Origin: Cyathus striatus
Taxonomy: Eukaryota; Basidiomycota; Agaricomycetes; Agaricales; Nidulariaceae
DNA: 64,000 nt
Direction of reading: 5' to 3'
Assembly (NCBI GenBank): GCA_025738555.1
Contig: JAOVFP010000008.1
Span: 186,001-250,000, forward strand
The notes beneath the pieces are model-generated. The model did no database searches. It was not told the origin of the DNA and saw only the letters and a list, made by a program, of their open reading frames with translations. The position numbers were made by a program, and so were the translations under genes. This document shows, piece after piece, positions 47,565-57,060 of the stretch; the first letter of the stretch is position 1, and each line of letters starts with the position of its first letter.

Positions 47565-48400
47565 TCCAGCACCCTTCCCTACAGTGCTTGCCCATCTCAC
47601 ACCGCATGATCTCGAAACTTTGGCCACCATTAGCCCTTGCAAATACGTTGGTTTTGATGTAGAGCAGGCGTTTTGCCTGCACTACAAAAATCGACATATT
47701 ACAATTTCTATTACGTAATCAGCTGATGCGTGCATCGACGCGTTCGTTCGCGTTCGCGTGCGTTATCTTTCTCATCTTCCCTCCAACGCCGACACTACTG
47801 CCTCATCCCCAGCGCCACTATTACTCAACAAGTTTAAAGATCATCGGTACTGCGCGCTACCAAGAGCCATTAAATACCGCAGTTCACCTTACCAGTGGCC
47901 GTGTCATTGCCTCTAGTCTCTCCCCTCAAGTTTTATTTTATAAATTTTCTTTCAATTCATTGGTATGGTTTATGTTTCAAGCTTTTCCTTTTTCTTCCAA
48001 TAATCTACTATTAATTTCCGTTTTATTTCAACCATTCCTCATGAAGTAGTCTCCTTATTCATATCCTCTTTAAATATCATGTATCTACCTCACCCTAATC
48101 CAGTTGAATTTACCCTCACATCTCGACATCTTAGAACACCCCAGGTCGAACGGATGTTCAACCGACTCGCTTACAATTTCTTTGTTTAGGCCTCAAGCTC
48201 ATTGTCACCTCTACATTGATCCCATAATCACGAGTATCGACCAATCACTCGACACTCTCTGATGTTTTATGCCTCCTCCTCCCCTCAGCACACTTCCCCA
48301 CAGTGCTCACCCATCTCGGACTGTATGTTTTCAACATTTTGGCCACTATGAGCCCTCACGCATACGTTCATTTTAAGCCCGCAATCACGAGTATATGGCG
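47565..48400 (+). repeat. Repeat of about 165 bp, two units, the first split by a TG...CA element
   Basis: Units share CCACAGTGCTCACCCATCTC, TTTGGCCACNAT, ATACGTT and ATCACGAGTAT. The first is split by the insertion at 47658-48214, the second is 48238-48400. Two further units lie at about 51890-52235 in the same orientation. Confidence 0.65.
47658..48214 (+). mobile_element. TG...CA repeat family copy, 557 bp, target duplication TTGA (CpG-rich copy)
   Basis: Starts TGTAGAGCAGGCGTTTTGCCTGCACTACA, of which the first 29 bases form an almost perfect hairpin, and ends CACCTCTACA. TTGA flanks both ends (47654-47657 and 48215-48218). Joining the flanks rebuilds an unbroken ~165-bp repeat unit (TACGTT..TTTTGATCCC.ATCACGAGTAT), which confirms the insertion site. 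A frame (from 47726) containing HYYSTSLKIIGTARYQEPL is partly matched in the copy at 19719. Confidence 0.85.
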
Positions 48401-48424
48401 GTCAAAGTGCACATTTATTGTGCC

Positions 48425-48560
48425 GCGCAACTTTTTTGAGGGTGCTGCAACTTTTTCGGGGCCTTGTTCGGCGCAACTTTTTGCACGAGGCCGCAACTTT
48501 TTTACACAAGGCCGCAACTTTTTTCAGCACAACTTTTTCTTTCTCAGCGCAACTTTTTAT
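48425..48560 (+). repeat. 20-bp variable repeat array, copy 1 (GCAACTTTTT orientation)
   Basis: About six units built around GGCCGCAACTTTTT with CACGAGGCC/ACACAAGGCC spacers. It is the inverted partner of the longer array at 51670-51865; the flanking sequence GGCGGTCAAAGTGCAC (48401 on) is shared in inverted form. Confidence 0.75.
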
Positions 48561-51500
48561 GAGGTACTTATTTCAAGCGAAACATCACAATTAGCACAAA
48601 CGGCACCACTGAGATTGAATACTGTTTTTGGTTTCATACTCAAATTAAAGGCGATGCTAAGCCTACAAGTATACACAATTCCATTACGAAGCTAAAGATA
48701 ACACACGAGTCTCAATACCGCCTGCTCTCCCGATGACACCTCACTATGACAAAGGGGTGGTATAGTGGTGCATTTAGCACCCTTATATCGACTTGCTTCC
48801 ACTTGTGAATTGTGACGTGACTCATCTACCACTTAGCTACCCTACCCTACCACCTCACACTCCCACTCTACCCAACTACCATATCAACCAACCAACGCCT
48901 TCGTCCCAAAAACAGCAACAACCGCACCCACAGGCTCCGATGCGCAGAGCACGAATCAAGCCTCGAACAGAACAACGTAAGGGCCAAGAGCCCGACACAC
49001 CCGATGTGTTCCCCAAACACGCCTCGAACGTCGATGGGTCGCAGGGGGTGTACGAGGACATCAGCAGTGCTCTTTGGTGCATGGGTATAGCGCTACCGGT
49101 CTCATACTCGCCACCTTGAGGTTGCCAGTGTGGGCGTAGGCGTGCCTGTCGATCAAAATGTGCAGGCTGGAACTAGGAAGGGTCGGTCAAGGGGAAAGGT
49201 GGGCAATAATGTCATTAACATACCAATGACACAAAGAAATACGACCACAAAGACTAGAAAAACATAAAAAAAATAGAAAAGTGCACACTTTTAAGCGATG
49301 GACTTCGGAGATGGGCACGTTACCACAATTGTGGGGATCCACGAGCGAGGCTTGGTGATCTTCTACTTTGGGCGTGTTGAACTGTAGACGAGTGGCAACA
49401 ATGCATGTGTGGAGACAGGGGATAGATCGAGAAGGTAGAGAAATTGTCACTGAGGTGGCGTTGTTTGAGTGCCAGAATGAGCGAGAGGAGAGAACAACGT
49501 ACGATGTGACATGTAATATCCATCAATGAACAAAACCAGTGCACCCCGGCCAAGCTGCGAAGTCCTTCATCATATTCTACTAAGCCATGGAGACACATTA
49601 TGACTCCCTTAAGTTATAGAAAACATATGGTAAGTTACAGTGCTGGGTTGAAACAGTCAAAAGAAAGTACCTTAAAAACCAACGGTGCAAGCAGCCAGTA
49701 GAAAAGAGGGGGGGAAGCATCGAGTTGAAATCGGAAGGAAGTTGCAGTGTTACAGAGACTACTAGTGACAGCAGGGTCGTTAATGTTACCTTACCTAAAG
49801 CTTTTGGCACTTCAAGTTTGCATGGGATATCAACATACGAACACATGATAAGTGGTTTGTATATTACTATGTACATGTTTATTGGTCTTATTTGGCACAA
49901 GCTTCTGTTGCTAGCGTGGCAACAGGACAATCGTACGACAATGTTTTCCCAAGTCATTCGCCTCTCCCACTTGTCTCCCACTATGTCTCCTACTATGTCC
50001 CAGCATTTCGTCTAATTCGATTCCCTCTTTCAAGTTGGCATAGGTGTTATGATTGTCTGTTGAACGGCACGTTCTTTTACTTTTTGTCTTTTAAAGCACT
50101 TAATTAAACATTCTCCCAGTTGAACATAAAATATTATGATCTCCCTTGCACCTGTCTCCAGCGTCACTGGCACCCTTACCCACCCATCTCCACACCCACT
50201 AAGTCAAAAGCAAAAGATCACCAAGCCATACTTGTTGTTCCATAGGTTCCCTTAGTGGGTTCAGGCCCAGGTTCCAATTCATTGCTGTCATTGAGGGGAA
50301 TTGCAGATTGTGGGTTCTTCATAGTGGGCAGTAGCAAACGTTGACCTGTGGTACCTATGCTCCTATTTGGTATGTTCATAATTTATTCTCATCATTTCCC
50401 TAATAAGCATGCTATGCTTCTTTAGCACAGCTTTGGCTTGTATCTGCTCAGAAGCATATTCACTATGAGTTGAACGATACTACTGATCTTTTGGTTTGAA
50501 GATTTCTCCTCCCCCTCGTTCTAGATGACGAACATAGCGCCAAGCACCGCAACGCCTCTTCCCTTCATCTAGCAAATGTCGAGTATGGCTATTTCATCCC
50601 CTCCCTCTTCTCCTCTTCTCGTCTATCAAGTGATGTGCATAACGGCATGCATAGCAACATCAAGCCCAATATGAGTGCGGCCTCCAGTGCTCTTCCTCTC
50701 CCTCCCCTTTCTCCCCTCTCCCCTCTCCCTCGTCTGCAAGTGATGAGGGCGAGCATCTTCTCTCCTCGCCCTTTTGCCTTTGTCTTGCAAATGATGACAG
50801 CAAGTGCCTTTTCCCTCTCTCATCTTGCAAGTGACAGGGCATACGTCTTCCACTTGCGCCCTCTCTCCTCCCTTACCCGTCGTCTCAACGTCGACACCGC
50901 GCCACACTAACTACCAGCAAACTCCTTGCTCTCAGCTCATCTCCCTGTCCCCGCTTGTCACTTGGCACATCTCAAGTCTCCTACCTCAGCAACCCCTATC
51001 ACCTTGACAGCACCAACATATCCTCTTTAAACCACCACTGTCATCGCAACAACACATTCATCTACCCCCAGTCCCCACCCTCCCTCCTCAACCCTTTCCC
51101 TCCCCCCCCCTCTCGTTTTGCAGATGCTGAGGACGAGCACCTTCCTATCCTCTTTCTTTTCGCCCTCGTCTTGCAAGTGACGAGGGCAAACATCCTATCT
51201 CAGGCTACTTCCTCCTCCCATACCTGCCGTCATCGTCTCCCATCGCGCACCACCATTGGCTCAAGTACCCATTGGTAGTTAGTATTGGTCTCATACTCAA
51301 TCCCCAGTTTTAGTATTTGTGGCCTGTGATCGTGGTTTCTGATACCAGAGGCGGTGGGGTGGGATTAGAGTGAGGTGTGGTTTATGGTTAATGGGCATAG
51401 TGGTGTGAAGAGTCAGTGATAAGCAGTGATGGAGAATATAACAGGGAGATGACAGGAAGGGTTGTTATCTGCATGACACATAACTTGTATTATGTCTTCA

Positions 51501-51640
51501 GGCTCTCATTTACATAGATTGTATACAACTTGTCACTAGTAATTAAATTCACATGTAAAGCACAAAATTATTCTTCATTCTTAATTCTCCGACTTAATAA
51601 CTTAATAATTATAATAGACATAAATGCTATGTTTCAAAAA
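48561..51640. other. CpG-rich stretch with no recognised gene; CT-rich repeats at 50500-51250
   Basis: Unsupported frames occur at 48793-49119, 49598-49981 and 49725-50015. From 50515 to 51240 imperfect repeats around GTCTTGCAAGTGATGAGGGC and TCTCCTCGCCC recur at about 50732, 50790, 50826 and 51165. Confidence 0.4.
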
Positions 51641-51669
51641 GTCGAAAGTTATGCTCTGCGGCCTGCCTA

Positions 51670-51865
51670 AAAAAAAGTTGTGCTGAGAAAAAGTTGCGCT
51701 GGAAAAAAAAAGTTGCGGCCTTGTGTAAAAAGTTGCGCTGAAAAAAAGTTGCGGCCTCGTGTAAAAAAGTTGCGGCCTCGTGTAAAAAGTTGCGGCCTCG
51801 TGCAAAAAGTTGCGCCGAACAAGGCCCCGAAAAAGTTGCGGCACCCTCAAAAAAAGTTGCGCGGC
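51670..51865 (-). repeat. 20-bp variable repeat array, copy 2 (AAAAAGTTGCGG orientation)
   Basis: Roughly nine units of AAAAAGTTGCGGCCTCGTGT with variants (GTTGCGCTG, GTTGCGCCGAAC). It differs from copy 1 in unit number and orientation. The 163-codon minus-strand frame here is the repeat read as RNFLHEAATF-type residues and is not called a gene. Confidence 0.8.
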
Positions 51866-51889
51866 ACAATAAATGTGCACTTTGACCGC

Positions 51890-52235
51890 CATACGAGTAT
51901 TGCCCAATCACTCGACGATCTTTGATTTCCATACCTCCTCCCCCCTCCCCCCTCCCCCAACACACTTTCCCACAGTGCTCACCCATCTCAGATCGTATGC
52001 TCTCCAAACTTAGGCCACTATTAGCCCTCATGCATATGTTCGTTTGAAACCCACAATCACTTGTATTTGCCAATACATCGATGCTTTCTGGTGTTTCATC
52101 CCTCCTCCCCTCCCCCAACTTCCCCAGTGCTCACCATTTTCGGACCGTATGTTCTCGACCGTATGTTCTTGAAACTTTGGCCATCATTAGACCTCACGAG
52201 TACGTTTGTTTTAAGTCCCCGATCGCGAGTATAGG
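51890..52235 (+). repeat. Repeat of about 165 bp, two further units
   Basis: Same CCCAATCACTCGACG, CAGTGCTCACC and CGTATGCTCTC/CGTATGTTCTCG blocks as at 47565-48400. One part (GACCGTATGTTCT) is locally doubled. Confidence 0.65.
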
Positions 52236-53398
52236 CCTTCTTTCATAATTAATAAATTCAATACAAATTTCTTCAATCTAAGCAGTTTTTTACCAGGTAG
52301 TGGGCTGTGCCGCTTGCCGGCCCTATTTCTTTATATTCTACATGATAGCTTCCATCGCGCCGGATGCCGTATCATGCAGAGATTTCGGAAAGGGGAAAAC
52401 AAACAATTTATAGTCACTTCTTGAATGAAATATCAGATAAAAAAAGCTAAATGTTTGATATTTAAGTTATAAATGAGTGATAGCACCGTTTATGAAGCTC
52501 ATGGAAAGACGTTGAGTTTCGGTCTGACGAAACTTCAAGGTCTTGTGAATAGATTGCTTAATTGTATATGGAACATTAATAAAACAAATGCTGTCCGCAC
52601 CTACTAGGTATAGTTTTCAAATAAATTGACACTTATGATGATATAGAAACTCATTTCTATTATTAATTAACTGTGGGCTGTAAAATGTATCAACATATGT
52701 AGCTACAATTGATTTATGTGTGTTCTTCAGGGTGAAAGAAATAAACGTTCTTTTTGTTTAGACATCTGAAAGTATTGAAATAAAATGCTATTGGCACTAA
52801 TGCAAACATAATTGTATAGTGTACATTTAAGTAGGCAGTGCTTAGCTACAGAAAATAATATTCTATGTTATTTCAAATTCTATTATGTGTTTTTATGTCG
52901 AAAACGGAGAAAAGCAGACGAAGGTTTAAAGAAGCACAGCTAATCAATCCCGCTCGGCCAAATGAAATATGCTCATTTTGGATATATAGCGCAACAGGCG
53001 AGAAAAGGCGCAATTTTGGCGCGATTAATAGTCCGTTGCTAAGAATGCATGTGCATCAGCTTCCAATAACACGTGTATCAGCACTCTTAGTAACGGGCTT
53101 ACATACTTTCATTATAACAAACCGCCACTGTAACTACCGTGATGTATACATTATCATTCCACTGTAATTACAGTGGGATTATGTATAAAAATCACCGTAT
53201 GGCCTAAGGCATGCATGTCTGTCGCATGCCATAGAGATGATATTACATGATTTTTCGTATTTACTGAGTATCACGCGTGGGCGCTCTTTCATCTTCGCTC
53301 CCATCCCCAAACTCGGGTGGCAATTGGATATATTTTAGAGATGCAATACAAATAGACAGAATCGATTAATAATACTTGTAGATAAATAGTGCTTCAGC
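52236..53398. other. Intergenic region 3' of the GTPase genes with a palindromic repeat remnant
   Basis: Contains the GC-rich motif copy at about 52298-52326 and, at 53128-53180, an inverted partial copy of the 115-bp repeat including CACTGTAATTACAGTG, a perfect 16-bp palindrome. No gene is supported. Confidence 0.5.
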
Positions 53399-55158
53399 TC
53401 AAATATGCGAAAGTCGGCTCTTAATCTTCGCAAATCTCTTTCTGACATTCTGAACTTTGGCTTCGGAATACTGCCTCCATAACCTATTTGATTGCTTTAA
53501 GGCTTTCGCAAATCTCTTTCTGACATTCTGAACGTTGGCTTCGGAATACTGCCTCCCTATCCTATTTGATTGCTTTAAGGCTTTCGGAGTTTCCATATGA
53601 GAAATTTCTGTAAAGGCTTGAAAAACCTCCGGAGCCATTACGCGGGACTCAAATCCAAGCTTTCTCCAAACACCATAAGAACGGATATAATTCATAGTTC
53701 CCGTAGGAAATGATATGTTGAATGGGATCGGCGTGTATGTGTCTTTAACCAATGCAGTGATAGTTTTTTTCAGTTCCGAATCTTGCGTTGTACAGATATA
53801 CGAACGGTTTTGGAAAAACATTCCCACTTTGTCGAAATTACCCCTCATGTTAGCCCACCAGTTTCCAGTGGGTTCAGAGGTGGGTTCGGAGTGACGTGTT
53901 ACTAGTAAGGCAATAGGGACTCTCCCTTGAAGGAACCTTTCATATAAGACATGGTACAGCATACGCCACCGATCGTAAGAGACTTCAGAGTCCAGCGACA
54001 GGGCCATAATTAAAACGTTTATGTTTGATGCCACTTTATGAAGCTCATCGTAAAGTCCGATTATTATATCGATGTTGGGTCCCTGTTTTGGGTCCACCTT
54101 TCCAGAGAGATTAGGAGGTATTTCAATCCGGTTGCAGTCGTAGTAATGCAATTTGATGTTGGGATCGGAGACTTGAATATTCTCCATATAGCTGGGACTC
54201 TCTCCAGTTCCAACCACCAGTACGACAATGTTGGCGCTTTTGACTGTATCTTTTGGAGTAATACCGGAGGTCCTTCGTTTATGGAACCTTCCTTTGGGGG
54301 TACTATGTAGTTCGTTGGTGACGGTGGTGTATGACGAAATTGCCAACTTTAACTCCGGGGATAAATCTCGAATAAACTTGGAATTTGATATTATTGGCGG
54401 CAAATTAATTGACTTGTGTAGGAACGTCGCAAGCCAGGAGTTGGGATTGGGCACCCAAGGCTGCACTTTTTCCAGGGACCTGTATATCATATCCTCGATC
54501 TTCTTCTTCGAATCCTCGTACAATGTCTGGTATACTGGAGATGCAGTAATACAAGCGTGGTCCTTGAACTCCATGTGATAATCTTTAAACGCAGACTCGT
54601 TTGTGTGCCACCATGTATCCATATCATCTACGAACTCCAGACCTGTGACGATGAGGACGATTTTCACTTGTTTATTGCAAATGGTTCCCCAGAACATTTC
54701 GTAGTTTTGCTGCATCAAAACTGTGATCCGACTTGCACGGATAACAAAGATCAATAGGCTTATGCCATGCGGAGGCATAGTAAGTATAAGGCTGTACAAC
54801 GATTCGATCGCCTCTACTCCAGGCACAGTTCCCTTGGCCCCCTCATTGAGGCCAATTGTGTCGAAAATCTTGATCTGCCTGTCTTTAACGGTCTTCATGT
54901 AGGGTGTTGAATTAAATGTAACTCCTCCTGCGGAAGACGCTGTCGCTGCTTTTTCGTCCCCAGGAAGCATATTCACGACAGAGCTCTTCCCAGCGCCCGT
55001 TGGACCGAAGATGATTACGTTCGGCTGGTTGTACCGTTCAAAAGAAGGCCTAAGAGGACGTGGAATGAGATCGAGGCTCGGTAGTAGATATCGTCATATA
55101 CGTACCGGGAGCTCTTTGACATCTTAGTGGCGAGAATCATCTCGTACAGGCCCTGCAT
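53399..55158 (-). CDS. P-loop GTPase with a second, degenerate G domain (567 aa)
   Basis: Exon 1 (55158-55106) is joined through a 56-bp GT-AG intron (55105-55050) to exon 2 (55049-53399). This start is chosen because the splice brings in the P-loop, GPTGAGKSS at residues 33-41. The G3 motif is DTIG (81-84, normally DTPG); the G4 place has TGLE at 153-156 instead of NKxD, as in its neighbour. Residues about 290-460 repeat the layout of a G domain (IALLVT, WWANMRGNF) but the P-loop place reads GTGESPSY (about 301-308) with no lysine, so nucleotide binding there is unlikely. The C-terminus has a 26-residue motif KALKQSNR..RQYSEA.VQNVRKRFA twice in tandem (507-532, 533-558). It is probably cytoplasmic, with no membrane segment seen. 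Role unknown; it may be an AIG1/septin-like TRAFAC relative. Confidence 0.85.
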
Positions 55159-55558
55159 TTATTTGGATTCTTAGGGTGGATATATTTAGCTAAGTGAAGC
55201 TTTATCGAGATCCATCAACGTGTCAACGTGTTACGGGAAACCGCGAACGAGTTATAACGCCTCATGCACTTCGCACGTCGTGCTGTTTCGTCCAAGTGAA
55301 TGATGTAGGTACAAACATATATGTAGCCTTGGATTATGAGAAATCTGCGATAGATATGTAAGTATGTTGATGAACTACCACAACTGATGCACTTCATGAA
55401 CTTAAAATGAATTTAGTGAACGTGTGCAGGATTCTGCCGGATAGTTTTGCATTATGAGAACTTCTACGAGACGTAAAGGGTATGAAACTAATACTAATAT
55501 TATATGTGTACCGAAATATTTATTCAAAATAAACGCTGAATGAGGATCGAAGACAGAA

Positions 55559-56347
55559 TTAACCGTGTTTCTGGCGATTCCCCAGAAACTTGGGCCTAGA
55601 TATTTTGGCCATTATCTCTAACGCACTGCTCTCCCCGTACATGTTCTTCAGAGCTTCAAACAGAGGTTGGTCATGTTCACGTATTTTTTTAATTCCGAAT
55701 AAGTTGAGGAAACGTGTGATCATTCCGACCATAGAATTTGGGGCGCCTGGCATTTTCCAGGGAATCTGCGATACTTCGTCGTAGATAAGTCGCTGTACCT
55801 CGTCCTTTGAGCGTTCATAGGCGAGCCCAGTCTTCTCTACAGTGGATAAGCAAGCGTGTCCATGGGGATGGATACTATGTTCATGGAATGCGCCTTTGTT
55901 GTTATCCCACCAAACTCTCCTTTCCTCTTCTTGGTCCAGTCCAGTGACAAGGAGAGCAATGGGCACGCTCTTCTGGCATATAACACCATAAAGTAGGTCA
56001 TAATGTTTTTGTAAGAAGGTATCAATGCGTGGTGCCTTCATTACCAAGACTAGAAGATTGACACCACCGGATAGAGTAGAAATTAAATTATGCAGAATCT
56101 CGACGGCATGCTTTCCGTTTACACGACCTTCTGACCCTTCATTTAGTCCGGGTGTGTCCCAGACATTGAACTGCTTGCGAAATATTGTTTTTCGGTAAAG
56201 AATCGCCTTGTTGGTTTCCCCTTTAGCACCGTTGGATACTTTGGCCTCTACGTTAGGTTCCCCTGGAATCATATTAACGACAGAACTTTTCCCTGTGCCG
56301 GTTTGCCCGTAAATGATGATGTTAGGTATGTCTGAATCTACATTCAT
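55559..56347 (-). CDS. P-loop GTPase of the AIG1/MMR_HSR1-like type (262 aa)
   Basis: A single open frame with P-loop GQTGTGKSS (14-22), a likely switch I threonine in KGETNK (T45), and G3 DTPGLNEG (64-71). The G4 position has TGLD (135-138) and not NKxD, so guanine specificity may be read differently or the site is divergent. WWDNNKGAF follows, a motif also present in both modules of the neighbouring gene. No membrane segment or signal peptide. The ATG at 56347 sits nine residues before the first strand, which fits. It lies about 0.4 kb upstream of the 567-aa paralogue on the same strand, suggesting tandem duplication. Expanded families of such GTPases occur in Agaricomycetes; substrate processes are unknown to me. 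Confidence 0.85.
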   Translation of the reverse strand: MNVDSDIPNIIIYGQTGTGKSSVVNMIPGEPNVEAKVSNGAKGETNKAILYRKTIFRKQFNVWDTPGLNEGSEGRVNGKHAVEILHNLISTLSGGVNLLVLVMKAPRIDTFLQKHYDLLYGVICQKSVPIALLVTGLDQEEERRVWWDNNKGAFHEHSIHPHGHACLSTVEKTGLAYERSKDEVQRLIYDEVSQIPWKMPGAPNSMVGMITRFLNLFGIKKIREHDQPLFEALKNMYGESSALEIMAKISRPKFLGNRQKHG

Positions 56348-57060
56348 GTTTGTCGATACCTTTTGGAACGTAAGTTATAGTACAGCATAACAGTATATGG
56401 TTGGCAGGCGCACCTTGAAAGTTTCGGAAGAGTTAAAGTATCGTGATCGTTGTGTGTTGCGAGCTAAGAAGGAGAGGATCTTTGATGATATGGTTTATGT
56501 CGACCTAGCTTTTATGTTGGAGGTTTTACCTGAACCCCGGATGTACCGCTTTGACCTTCTACTTTGTTCTATTTAAATGACAACCAATGAAGACTCGTGT
56601 TTATTACTTTTAAGCGCGCTTATGATATACCATGTATATCTTCAAATGTATTCCAATGATGACGCAATATGTCCATATTGGCTTGTTAAAGAGCCAGAAT
56701 AATAAAGGTCGTGTTAGACATATGGTGTCCACACAGTCATAGGGATCTATCGAGACATGAATTGTCTAATTCCCATGTAGTACTGAAGGCTCAATCTTGA
56801 GATAGGCACCAAGGCAGTGGGGTCATGGCGGCATTTACGACTTTCTCTCTATTAATTAAAGACTCTATGCTGGGCTGTATGTGGTTACTTCCTGAAAAGG
56901 GTTAAAAGGAATACTCTTACATGGTTCTAGTTAGTTCCAGCCTCTCATCCGAGTGGTCGATCATGCCGAGAGGCCAACCAACTTCAACCAACCGTTGAAG
57001 TCAGCGTTATGAAATGGTCCTGCTGTGTATCATGATATCACAGCTTCAGGGAAAGTTCCG
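56348..57060. other. Upstream region of the GTPase genes
   Basis: No coding frame is supported. It may hold the promoter of the 262-aa gene; no defined box was identified. Confidence 0.35.

Noticed and set aside
51627..52118. 163-codon minus-strand frame through the 20-bp repeat array
   Set aside because: The frame is open only because the repeat has no stop in that register; residues repeat as RNFLHEAATF and there is no domain or splice support.
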